Below are positions 25,670 to 33,311 of a stretch of DNA of 64,000 nt, piece by piece; the stretch's first letter is position 1, and the number at the start of each line of letters is the position of its first letter. The DNA comes from Nitrosomonadales bacterium (GTDB lineage: Bacteria > Pseudomonadota > Gammaproteobacteria > Burkholderiales > Gallionellaceae): positions 868,001-932,000 of the forward strand of contig JADJWO010000001.1 in assembly GCA_016716325.1 (NCBI GenBank), read 5' to 3'. The notes beneath the pieces are model-generated. The model saw nothing but the letters and a program-made list of their open reading frames with translations, searched no databases and was not told the origin of the DNA. The translations under genes and the position numbers were made by a program.

Positions 25670-25693
25670 AATCCTTACCAAATTGTAAGGATT
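25670..25693. promoter_or_regulatory. Probable VapBC operator
   Basis: Perfect inverted repeat AATCCTTAC-CAAATT-GTAAGGATT, with 9-bp arms and a 6-bp spacer, between hlyB's end and the antitoxin start. AbrB-type antitoxins bind such dyads to repress their own operon. Confidence 0.7.
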
Positions 25694-25705
25694 GCTCGCC
25701 GGAAG

Positions 25706-28081
25706 TCAACCCGCCTCCGGCCTGCCGAACTCGATCATCTCATCCACCTGCAATGCCCTGGGTATCTGATGGGTGATGAACAGCATGGTGACGCGCCCCT
25801 TGAGCTTGTTGACGGTGTGCGCGAAGTGTTCGGCGGTCTGGATGTCGAGATTGCTGACCGCTTCGTCGAAGATCAGCACGCGCGGCCGCTTGAGTAGCGC
25901 GCGGGCGATAGCGATGCGCTGGCGCTGCCCGCCGGACAGGCCGATGCCGTTCTCGCCTACCGGGGTCTGGTAGCCCTGCGGAAGCTGTTCGATGACGGCA
26001 TGGATCTCGGCCAGTTTGCAGGCATGGACGATCTCTTCGAAGCCGGCGTGCGGATTGGCCAGTTGCAGGTTCTCGTAGAGGGTGCCGGAGAACAGCCGGG
26101 TCTCCTGCGGCACCACGCCGAAGTTGGCGCGCAGTTCGTTGGCAGCGAGGTGGCGGATGTCGTAACCGTCGAGCAGGATGCTGCCGTCATCGGGCCAGTA
26201 GAAGCCTTGCAGCAGCTTGGCCAGCGTGCTCTTGCCGCAGCCGGACGGCCCCATCAGCACGGTGAGTTTGCCGGATTCGAGGGTGAGATTGAGGTTGCGG
26301 TACAGCCAGGGATGCTTGTCGCTGTAGCGGAAGCTGACGTCCTTCAGTTCGACCTTGCCGCCCGTTCCGCTACGGGCGCGTGCCGGCACCAGCGCATGGG
26401 GTTCGGCGGGCGCATCCATCAGGTCGCCGAGGCGCTTGACGGCGACGTCGGCCTGCTGGAATTCCTGCCATAGCCCGGCCAGGCGCAGCATCGGCTGGCT
26501 CATGCGTGAAGCGAACATCTGGAAGGCGATCAGCATGCCGATGGTGAAGCCTTCGTTGCGCATCACCAGCAGCGCACCCACCACCAGGATGGACAGGGTC
26601 ATGATCTGTTCCAGCGCGTTGGCGGCAACGTTGTAGCTGTTGGACAACTGGCGGGTGGCGAATCCGGCGGCGAGGTATTGCGCAAGAAGGTCGCCGTATT
26701 TCTGTTCCAGCACCGGTTCCATTTGCAGGGATTTGACGGTTTCCACGCCGGCGACGTATTCGGTAACGAAGGCCTGGTTCTTCGCGCCGAGCAGAAACTG
26801 GTGGTCGAGTTTGGCGCGCAGCGCCGGGGTGACGGCGAAGCTGATGGCGGTGATCAGCGACAGCAGCAATAGCGCGATCAGGGTGAGCTGCCAGCTATAC
26901 CAGAACATCACGGCGATGAAGATGAACAGGAACGGCAGGTCAAGCAACAGGCTGACGGCGGCGCCGGAGATGAACTGGCGCACCGTCTCGACCCCGTGCA
27001 GGCGCGCGACCAGTGTGCCGGTAGGGCGATGCTCGAAGTACGGCAGCGGCAGGTGCAACAGGTGGCGGAACACCTGGCTGCCGAGCACGGCGTCGATGCG
27101 GTTGCCGGTGTGCAACACGAAATACTGGCGCAGCCAGGTCATGGCGCTGTTGAACAACATGAACATGACCAGCCCGACGGCCAGCGCGATCAGGGTACTG
27201 CGGGTCTGGTGGACGATGACCTTGTCGATGATGACCTGGGTGAACAGCGGGGTGACCAGACCGACCAGCTGGATGGCGAACGAGGCGATCAGGATGTCGC
27301 GCCAGACGCGCTTGTGTTTCAGCAGTTCCGGGATGAACCAGCGGAAGCCGAACGGGGTATGGCCGGACGCGGCAGGCTGGGGGGTGGAGGCGGCCTGCTC
27401 TGCTTCGAGATCGGCGGTGGTCTGCGCAGTGTCGCGCGCAACCAGCAGGATGTCGCTGCGGAAATGCCGGGTGAATTCGGCGAGCGGCACGGTTTCCGGC
27501 TGCTCGGCCCCGGCGCGGAAGAACAGCACGCGCTCTTCATCGGCCTTGACCAGCAGCACGGGGATTGCCGGTTTGGGTGATGCACCGGCATCTCCCTGAA
27601 AAGCCCTCTCCCCAACCCTCTCCCGCTCGCGGGAGAGGGGGCTATCGAGAAGAGCCCTGTTTGATCCCGTCGGGCGAGGGGGCGTTTGTGAAATGCCCTG
27701 TTCAATCTCGGCGGGTTCGGGTGGTGGGGCATCATGCACATCAACCGGATGCGGGACGGCAAAATCATATTCCCCTCCCCCGCTCGCGGGGGAGGGGTTG
27801 GGGGAGAGGGCAGCTTCTTGCGTCCCACCCTCCGCCACCGGTTCGTCTGCCCTCACAAATGCCACGACCGGAAACGGGATGCGCGCCAGCGTGGCGATGG
27901 CTTCTTCGTCCAGTTCCATCTCGCCGACCTTGAAGTCCAGCGCCTGCAGGGCGTTGAGCAAAACGGTACGGGAATACGGCGGCGGGAATTGCTGGCGGAT
28001 GAGCTGCGGGTCGAACGGAATGCGGAATACGCGCGACAGGCTGCCGATCAGCCATAGCATGTCTTGGCCGGTGTAGTGCAT
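25706..28081 (-). CDS. Type I secretion ABC transporter (HlyB type, C39-like domain)
   Basis: 791 residues. Residues 1-85 form a C39-peptidase-like domain without the catalytic cysteine (GQDMLWLIGSLSRVFRIPFD), as in HlyB. A long linker ~90-161 is encoded by a pair of inserted palindromic repeats (SPNPSPASGGGE, SPLSRERERVGERA). A six-helix membrane domain starts near 255. The ATPase domain has Walker A GPSGCGKST (~609), the ABC signature LSGGQRQRIAIARALL (~712) and Walker B VLIFDEAVSNLD (~731). Role: ATP-driven export of the RTX protein in one step to the outside, with the HlyD-type adaptor. The start at 28081 is preferred because it gives a normal CLD N-terminus. Confidence 0.92.
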   Translation of the reverse strand: MHYTGQDMLWLIGSLSRVFRIPFDPQLIRQQFPPPYSRTVLLNALQALDFKVGEMELDEEAIATLARIPFPVVAFVRADEPVAEGGTQEAALSPNPSPASGGGEYDFAVPHPVDVHDAPPPEPAEIEQGISQTPPRPTGSNRALLDSPLSRERERVGERAFQGDAGASPKPAIPVLLVKADEERVLFFRAGAEQPETVPLAEFTRHFRSDILLVARDTAQTTADLEAEQAASTPQPAASGHTPFGFRWFIPELLKHKRVWRDILIASFAIQLVGLVTPLFTQVIIDKVIVHQTRSTLIALAVGLVMFMLFNSAMTWLRQYFVLHTGNRIDAVLGSQVFRHLLHLPLPYFEHRPTGTLVARLHGVETVRQFISGAAVSLLLDLPFLFIFIAVMFWYSWQLTLIALLLLSLITAISFAVTPALRAKLDHQFLLGAKNQAFVTEYVAGVETVKSLQMEPVLEQKYGDLLAQYLAAGFATRQLSNSYNVAANALEQIMTLSILVVGALLVMRNEGFTIGMLIAFQMFASRMSQPMLRLAGLWQEFQQADVAVKRLGDLMDAPAEPHALVPARARSGTGGKVELKDVSFRYSDKHPWLYRNLNLTLESGKLTVLMGPSGCGKSTLAKLLQGFYWPDDGSILLDGYDIRHLAANELRANFGVVPQETRLFSGTLYENLQLANPHAGFEEIVHACKLAEIHAVIEQLPQGYQTPVGENGIGLSGGQRQRIAIARALLKRPRVLIFDEAVSNLDIQTAEHFAHTVNKLKGRVTMLFITHQIPRALQVDEMIEFGRPEAG
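27606..27812. repeat. Pair of inverted REP-like palindromes inside the hlyB-type gene
   Basis: First hairpin CCCTCTCCC-GCTCGC-GGGAGAGGG (27616-27639), preceded by CTCTCCCCAA. Second hairpin CCCCTCCCCC-GCTCGC-GGGGGAGGGG (27772-27797), followed by TTGGGGGAGAGGG. The two are in opposite orientation, like a bacterial interspersed mosaic element. Both stay in frame and encode the Pro/Ser/Arg-rich linker. Confidence 0.8.
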
Positions 28082-28207
28082 CTTTCCCCTCTCCAAAAAC
28101 TTGTGCGGTCGAGCGTAAGCCGGACATTATGCGAATCGCGGCCAGATTATTTCCGCAACCGGAACAATGGCGCGATTTTGCAGCAAACAATGCCGCATAA
28201 CCATATA

Positions 28208-28229
28208 CCGAAATATATAGGCAATTCGG
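28208..28229. promoter_or_regulatory. Shared dyad motif, hlyB copy
   Basis: CCGAAATATATAGGCAATTC then GG, 127-148 bp before the hlyB start. It aligns with 19 of 22 positions of the complement of the copy before psiF and closely with the hlyD copy. Confidence 0.5.
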
Positions 28230-28298
28230 TCTAGTTCTTATTGAGCCTTCCATAAATCAGGACAAGATGATCAGAAATGAAGTCGAGTGAAAAAAACG

Positions 28299-28383
28299 CG
28301 TCATTCCCGCGCAAGCGGGAATCCAGCAAGAAAAAATGCATTTTCATTAATCCCACTGGATTCCCGCTTGCGCGGGAATGACG
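28299..28383. repeat. Perfect 28-bp inverted repeat around GTCATTCCCGCG-type units
   Basis: Left arm 28299-28326 (CGTCATTCCCGCGCAAGC and on) and right arm 28356-28383 are exact complements, with a 29-bp AT-rich spacer. Each arm itself has the form ATTCCCGC..GCGGGAAT, like the dRS3 units of Neisseria. Being directly behind amt it may also act as a transcription terminator. Confidence 0.8.
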
Positions 28384-28432
28384 GCGCGAATGTCATTAAT
28401 TATGGAAATATCAATAATTGAGAGAAGTGAAA

Positions 28433-29650
28433 TTACCAGCCGGATTCGCGTTCGGGGGTGGCGGTGATGCGGTGGATGGAGAGGTCGGCGCCGTTGAACT
28501 CTTCTTCAGGGTCGAGGCGGATGCCGACGATCTTCCTGATCGCGCCGTACACCAGATAGCCTCCGGCAAAGGCAATGACGATACCCGTCAGCGTACCGAT
28601 CAGTTGCGACATGAAGCTGATCCCGCCGAATGCCAGGCCACCGGTACCACCCAACGCCTGCGCGCCGAAGATACCCACGGCAATGCCACCCCATGCGCCG
28701 CACAGGCCGTGCAGCGGCCAGACACCGAGCACGTCGTCGATCTTCCAGCGGTTCTGCGTGAGCGTGAACATGACGACGAACAGTGCGCCCGCCACGCCAC
28801 CGACGACAAGCGCGCCGATGGGGTGGAAAACGTCCGATCCGGCACATACTGCAACCAGTCCGGCCAGCGGGCCGTTATGCACGAAGCCGGGGTCGTTCTT
28901 GCCCAGCCACAGTGCGGTGAGCGTACCGCCGACCATCGCCATCAGCGAGTTGACCGCGACCAGGCCGCTGATGCCGCTGATGTTCTGTGCCGACATGACG
29001 TTGAAGCCGAACCAGCCAACGGTGAGTATCCATGCTCCGAGCGCAAGAAAGGGGATGCTGGATGGTGGATGCGCGGAGATGCGTCCTTCTTTTGTGTAGC
29101 GACCACGCCGGGCGCCGAGCAGCAGCACGGCCGCCAACCCGATCCAGCCGCCCACGGCATGCACCACCACCGATCCGGCGAAGTCGTGGAAGCCCGCGCC
29201 AAACGTGGTGGCCAGCCAGTCTTGTATGCCCAGATGGCCGTTCCATGCGATGCCTTCGAAGAATGGATAGACGAAGCCGACCAGCAGGAAAGTGGCAGCC
29301 AGTTGCGGATTGAAGCGCGCACGCTCGGCGATGCCACCGGAGACGATGGCGGGAATCGCGGCGGCGAAGGTCATCAGGAAGAAGAATTTGACCAGGTCAT
29401 AGCCGTTCTTCTCTGCCAGTTGTTCCGCGCCCACGAAGAAACTCGTGCCATACGCGATGCCATAGCCGATGAAAAAATAGGCGATGGTGGAAACCGAAAG
29501 GTCACTGAGTATCTTGACCAGCGCATTGACCTGGTTCTTCTTGCGCACCGTGCCCAGTTCCAGAAAGGCGAAACCGGCGTGCATCGCCAGTACCATGATG
29601 GCGCCGAGCAAAACGAACAATACGTCATTGGCAGTTTTCAGGTCTTCCAC
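28433..29650 (-). CDS. amt: Ammonium transporter (Amt family)
   Basis: 405 residues, about eleven membrane helices, inner membrane. The pore histidines are H164 (HDFAGSVVVH) and the one in VWPLHGLCGAWGG. The segment LELGTVRKKNQVNALVKILSD is a strong family match. It conducts ammonium into the cell under nitrogen limitation. The start codon is GTG with AAAGGAG upstream. A good sigma-54 promoter lies 35-49 bp before the start and an NtrC-like site ~110 bp further up, so nitrogen control is likely. No glnK gene lies next to it, which is unusual for amt. Confidence 0.95.
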   Translation of the reverse strand: MEDLKTANDVLFVLLGAIMVLAMHAGFAFLELGTVRKKNQVNALVKILSDLSVSTIAYFFIGYGIAYGTSFFVGAEQLAEKNGYDLVKFFFLMTFAAAIPAIVSGGIAERARFNPQLAATFLLVGFVYPFFEGIAWNGHLGIQDWLATTFGAGFHDFAGSVVVHAVGGWIGLAAVLLLGARRGRYTKEGRISAHPPSSIPFLALGAWILTVGWFGFNVMSAQNISGISGLVAVNSLMAMVGGTLTALWLGKNDPGFVHNGPLAGLVAVCAGSDVFHPIGALVVGGVAGALFVVMFTLTQNRWKIDDVLGVWPLHGLCGAWGGIAVGIFGAQALGGTGGLAFGGISFMSQLIGTLTGIVIAFAGGYLVYGAIRKIVGIRLDPEEEFNGADLSIHRITATPERESGW

Positions 29651-29684
29651 AACTCTCTCCTTTGGTGCGAACTTTTTATCGACC

Positions 29685-29699
29685 GCAAGATACGTTCCA
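29685..29699 (-). promoter_or_regulatory. Sigma-54 (-24/-12) promoter of amt
   Basis: TGGAAC-GTATC-TTGC on the minus strand matches the sigma-54 consensus TGGCAC-N5-TTGC except for one base in the -24 box. The spacing is exact, and the expected start is about 24 bp before the amt GTG. Confidence 0.75.
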
Positions 29700-29794
29700 C
29701 TTTTTCAAGCACATGATTTTATATGGATTCATCGAACAGACGGAACGCCCATGAGTCCGAAATGGTGCATATTGCAGATGACGCACCGGCGTTT

Positions 29795-29811
29795 CGCACT
29801 GAAGTGGTGCA
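29795..29811 (-). promoter_or_regulatory. NtrC-like enhancer site upstream of amt
   Basis: TGCACC-ACTTC-AGTGCG resembles the NtrC consensus TGCACC-N5-GGTGCA, with two mismatches. It lies ~100 bp upstream of the sigma-54 promoter; a second TGCACC half-site is at 29764-29769. Confidence 0.55.
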
Positions 29812-29815
29812 GAGA

Positions 29816-30361
29816 TTAAGCCTGCCAGTCCTTGAGGTGCTTTTCCAGCCAGAACAGCCCGACGATGGTCTTGCTTTCGTTGATCCTGCCCTGGCGTATC
29901 CAGTCGATGGCCTTATGCAGGGACAGTTCGAACACTTCAAGGAATTCGCCGTCGTCCAGATTGCGCCCGCGGTGAGTCAGGCCGCGCGCCAGGAAATATT
30001 CCATGCGCTCGTCGGCATAGCCGATGCACGGCCAGGCCGTGGCAAGATGGATCCATTCGTCCGCCACATAGCCGGTCTCTTCCAGCAACTCGCGCTGCGC
30101 GGTAGCCAGGATATCCTCGCCGGGGTCGATCTTTCCGGCCGGCAGTTCGATGAATTCGCGTTGCGGCGCATAACGGAATTGCCGCTCCATCACCAGATTG
30201 CCGTTATCCAGCATCGCCAGCACGGCGACCGCACCGGGATGGGTGAGATATTCGCGGGTACTGGTGGAGCCGTCCGGCAACAGCACCTTGTCCTTGCGCA
30301 CCGTGATGAAATCGCCCTCGTACATCAGGGCGCTGTCTATCTGTTTTTCGGACAGGCTCAT
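29816..30361 (-). CDS. nudF: Nudix hydrolase, ADP-ribose pyrophosphatase type
   Basis: 181 residues. The full Nudix box G76-x5-E82-x7-R90-E-L-x-E-E-x-G97 is present (AGKIDPGEDILATAQREL). The upstream segment PGAVAVLAMLDNGNLVMERQFRY and total length fit the ADP-ribose pyrophosphatase subgroup, which hydrolyses ADP-ribose to AMP and ribose-5-phosphate. Substrate cannot be proved from sequence. It starts 1 bp after the stop of the SPFH gene, so the two are probably co-transcribed. Confidence 0.85.
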   Translation of the reverse strand: MSLSEKQIDSALMYEGDFITVRKDKVLLPDGSTSTREYLTHPGAVAVLAMLDNGNLVMERQFRYAPQREFIELPAGKIDPGEDILATAQRELLEETGYVADEWIHLATAWPCIGYADERMEYFLARGLTHRGRNLDDGEFLEVFELSLHKAIDWIRQGRINESKTIVGLFWLEKHLKDWQA

Positions 30362-30362
30362 G

Positions 30363-31268
30363 TCAGGTCTTCTTGATCACCTGCATCGCGGTGGCGACCA
30401 TGCCGGCGATGTCAGCTGCGTTGCCCGGCAGGATCATGGTATTGCCCTGTTTGGCGATGTTGCCGAAGGCGTCGACGAAACGCTCTGCCACTTTGAGGTT
30501 GACGGCATTCAGGCCGCCCTCGCTCTGGATCGCGCTGGCCACAACGCGGATGGATTCCGCCGTGGCGTTGGCCACCAGCAGCAAGGCCTCGGCCTCGCCC
30601 TGCGCGTTGTTGATGGCGGCCTGGCGTGTACCCTCGGATTCGCGGATGGAAGCGGTCATCAGGCCTTCGGCCAGATTGATCTCCTCCTGCTTCTTGCCCT
30701 CGGACTGCGCGATCAACGCGCGCTTCTCACGCTCGGCAGTGATCTGTTTCTGCATCGCAGCCAGCACCTGTTGCGGCGGGGTAATGTCCTTGATCTCGTA
30801 GCGCAGCACCTTCACGCCCCAGTTCGGACTGGCCTCGTCCAGCGCGAACACCACGGTACGGTTGATCGCCTCGCGGTCTTCCAGCAGCTTGTCCAGGTCG
30901 CGCTTGCCGCATTCCGAACGCAGCGCGGTTTGCGCCAGCATGGTGATCGCGGCGAGGTAGTTGGAAGTACCGTAGCTGGCGCGCGAGGCGTCTGTCACCT
31001 GGTAATAGAGCACGCCGTCGACCTGCACCTGGGTGTTGTCGCGCGTAATGCAGACCTGCGGCGCGATGTCGATGGGGAACTCGGTCAGCCGGTGACGATA
31101 GGCGATGCGGTCGATGAACGGGATGACGATGCTGAGGCCGGGTTCCAGCGTCGTGTAGTACTTGCCGAGGCGCTCGACGACCCAGGCATTCTGCTGCGGA
31201 ACGATCTTGACGGCCTTGAACGCCAGGAACGCTGCAAAAATCCCCAACACAACGACGAATGTATCCAT
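30363..31268 (-). CDS. SPFH/band-7 protein (QmcA/paraslipin type)
   Basis: 301 residues. One N-terminal membrane helix (VVVLGIFAAFLAFKAVKIV) is followed by the SPFH domain (VVERLGKYYTTLEPGLSIVIPFID) and an Ala/Glu-rich coiled coil (ITAEREKRALIAQSEGKKQE). In the family these proteins form large oligomeric rings at the inner membrane and often pair with an NfeD protein, whose gene lies directly upstream here. The precise role is membrane microdomain or quality control and is not well settled. Confidence 0.9.
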   Translation of the reverse strand: MDTFVVVLGIFAAFLAFKAVKIVPQQNAWVVERLGKYYTTLEPGLSIVIPFIDRIAYRHRLTEFPIDIAPQVCITRDNTQVQVDGVLYYQVTDASRASYGTSNYLAAITMLAQTALRSECGKRDLDKLLEDREAINRTVVFALDEASPNWGVKVLRYEIKDITPPQQVLAAMQKQITAEREKRALIAQSEGKKQEEINLAEGLMTASIRESEGTRQAAINNAQGEAEALLLVANATAESIRVVASAIQSEGGLNAVNLKVAERFVDAFGNIAKQGNTMILPGNAADIAGMVATAMQVIKKT

Positions 31269-31303
31269 GCTTCTCTCCAGAAAGTTTTTGTTGCCGAAAA
31301 TCG

Positions 31304-31723
31304 CTATTCGATGACCAGCTGTGACCCCGAGATTTCCTTGATGCGCCAGGATTCGCGCGTCCGGTCCGCAGCCGCCGCTTCAGACAGTTCGGCATCCCAC
31401 TCCGCGCCGCGGTAGCTGACGCGCGCATGGCGCTCATCTGTCCAGTGCACGACATGCACGCTCTGCCCGATATCGTAGGCAAGGTTGGCCTGTTCATGCG
31501 GATGTGCGTTGCGCCGCCTCCAGCGGTAGATCCACGCCACGCTGGCCGAACACAGGATCGCCGCAACAGCGACCTGCCCGCTCCATGCCATGCCGAGATA
31601 GGCGGCCAGGCCGGCGACCATCAGGCCGAACGACACGGCGACCAGATAGAACGTACCGCTGGCCATCTCGGCGATCACCAGCACCACCGCTGCCACCCAC
31701 CAGACCCACCATGCTTCCATCAC
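31304..31723 (-). CDS. NfeD-family membrane protein
   Basis: 139 residues. Two or three N-terminal membrane helices (VAAVVLVIAEMASGTFYLVAVSF and LMVAGLAAYLGM) are followed by a C-terminal OB-fold NfeD domain (GQSVHVVHWTDERHARVSYRGAEWDAEL). It is the usual partner of SPFH proteins and lies 35 bp upstream of one. The start is ATG at 31723 or 31720. It begins just downstream of the nuo terminator, so it should have its own promoter in 31724-31783. Confidence 0.88.
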   Translation of the reverse strand: MMEAWWVWWVAAVVLVIAEMASGTFYLVAVSFGLMVAGLAAYLGMAWSGQVAVAAILCSASVAWIYRWRRRNAHPHEQANLAYDIGQSVHVVHWTDERHARVSYRGAEWDAELSEAAAADRTRESWRIKEISGSQLVIE

Positions 31724-31783
31724 GCCCCCCCAGGTTTTGCGAGGGGTCTATTTTGCCATGTTTGCAGGGCGATTCGTGGGCAC

Positions 31784-31814
31784 AAAACAAAAACTCCCGC
31801 ACGGGGCGGGAGTT
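31784..31814 (-). terminator. Rho-independent terminator of the nuo operon
   Basis: On the minus strand AACTCCCGC-CCCGT-GCGGGAGTT is followed by TTTGTTTTG, about 20 bp after the nuoN stop. Strong stem and T-tract. Confidence 0.88.
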
Positions 31815-31834
31815 CTGCCGATACCGGATGACCG

Positions 31835-33292
31835 TTAATGCAGCAACAGCGACTGTTGCACCGAAACGGCGCAGACCGACATCAGCGCGCTGGGCAGCAG
31901 GCCAAGCACCAGCACGGCCAGACCATTGACGCTCAGCAACAGCGCGTTGTCCGCACCGATACTGATCGGAGCGTGGCTTTCCGGCGCATCGAAATACATC
32001 AGTTTGACGATGCGCAGGTAATAGAACGCACCGATCAGCGAGAACAGCACCGCAACGACCGCCAGCCAGATGTAGCCCGCCTGCACGACGGCATTCAGCA
32101 CCGAGAACTTGGCGTAGAAACCCACCGTCGGCGGCACGCCGGCCATGGAGAACATCAGCAGCAACATCATGAAGGCAAGCCACGGACTGCGCTGGTTGAG
32201 CCCCTTGAAATCGTCGAGCGTGTCGGCTTCGAAACCCTCGCGGGACAGCAGCATGATGATGCCGAACGCGCCCAGCGACATCAGCACATAGATCACGGCA
32301 TAGAACATCGCGGAGCCATACCCCTCGATGCCCCCGCTCAACAGTCCGAGCAGCATGAAGCCCATGTGCGCGATGGTAGAGTAGGCAAGCATGCGCTTGA
32401 TGTTGGTTTGTGCGATCGCGACAAGGTTGCCGATGGCCATCGATGCGACCGCAAGGATGATCAGCATGCCCGACCAGTGCTGCACCAGCGGTTGCATGCC
32501 TTCGACCAGGATGCGCGAGACGAAGGCGAAGGCGGCCAGTTTTGGTGCGGAGCCGATCAGCATGGTCATCGCGGTAGGCGCGCCGTGGTACACGTCCGGC
32601 ACCCACATATGGAACGGCACGGCACCCAGTTTGAACGCCAGTCCGGAAACCACGAACACCACGCCGAATACCAGCAGATTCTGGTTTGCGTTGCCATACT
32701 GGATCGCGTTCGATATGACGCCCAGTTCCAGCGATCCGGTCGCGCCGTAGATCATGGACATGCCGTACAGCAACAGGCCCGAGGCCAGCGCGCCGAGGAT
32801 GAAGTATTTCATCGCGGCTTCGGTGGCAACAGCGGAATCGCGTTGCAGTGCGACCATCGCATACAGGCTCAGCGAGAGCAGTTCCAGACCGAGGTACAGC
32901 GTGAGGAAATTGTTGGCCGAGATCATCACCATCATGCCCAGCGTGGCAAACAGTGCCAACACCATGAATTCACCGGTGAACAACCCGCGCACTGCGAGAT
33001 ATTGCCGCGAATAGACCAGCATCATGGATACCGACAGGTAGGTCAGCATCTTCAGCACGTCGGACATCAGGTCGTCCACGAACATGTTATTGAAGGCATA
33101 GATCACGCCATCCTGATGCGTGCCGACCGTGATCAGCGAGCAGGCCAGCAACGTGACCTGCACCAGCATATACGTGACCAGCCTGCCGTTCTGCTTGATC
33201 ATCAGGTCGGCAATCAGGATCACACTCACCATGACCAGCAGGAAGATTTCCGCTGCGGCCGGCATCAAATTCATCGTCAAGTCCATATTCAT
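31835..33292 (-). CDS. nuoN: NADH-quinone oxidoreductase subunit N
   Basis: 485 residues, about fourteen membrane helices. It is one of the three antiporter-like proton-pumping subunits of complex I. The proton-channel segments LGLELLSLSLYAMVAL and KLGAVPFHMWVPDVYHGAPT are present. It is the last gene of the operon, 19 bp behind nuoM, and is followed by a clear terminator. Confidence 0.96.
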   Translation of the reverse strand: MNMDLTMNLMPAAAEIFLLVMVSVILIADLMIKQNGRLVTYMLVQVTLLACSLITVGTHQDGVIYAFNNMFVDDLMSDVLKMLTYLSVSMMLVYSRQYLAVRGLFTGEFMVLALFATLGMMVMISANNFLTLYLGLELLSLSLYAMVALQRDSAVATEAAMKYFILGALASGLLLYGMSMIYGATGSLELGVISNAIQYGNANQNLLVFGVVFVVSGLAFKLGAVPFHMWVPDVYHGAPTAMTMLIGSAPKLAAFAFVSRILVEGMQPLVQHWSGMLIILAVASMAIGNLVAIAQTNIKRMLAYSTIAHMGFMLLGLLSGGIEGYGSAMFYAVIYVLMSLGAFGIIMLLSREGFEADTLDDFKGLNQRSPWLAFMMLLLMFSMAGVPPTVGFYAKFSVLNAVVQAGYIWLAVVAVLFSLIGAFYYLRIVKLMYFDAPESHAPISIGADNALLLSVNGLAVLVLGLLPSALMSVCAVSVQQSLLLH

Positions 33293-33311
33293 TTCACCTC
33301 AAATCCGCTGC

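Larger units (their letters stand above)
28082..28432. other. Intergenic region between amt and the hlyB-type gene
   Basis: About 350 bp without a supported gene. It contains the shared dyad (28208-28229) upstream of hlyB and a perfect 28-bp inverted repeat (28299-28383) just behind the amt stop. Confidence 0.6.

Noticed and set aside
29764..29777. Second sigma-54-like sequence TGGTGC..TTGCA on the plus strand
   Set aside because: The GG to GC spacing is two bases too short for a -24/-12 promoter, and it faces away from amt.
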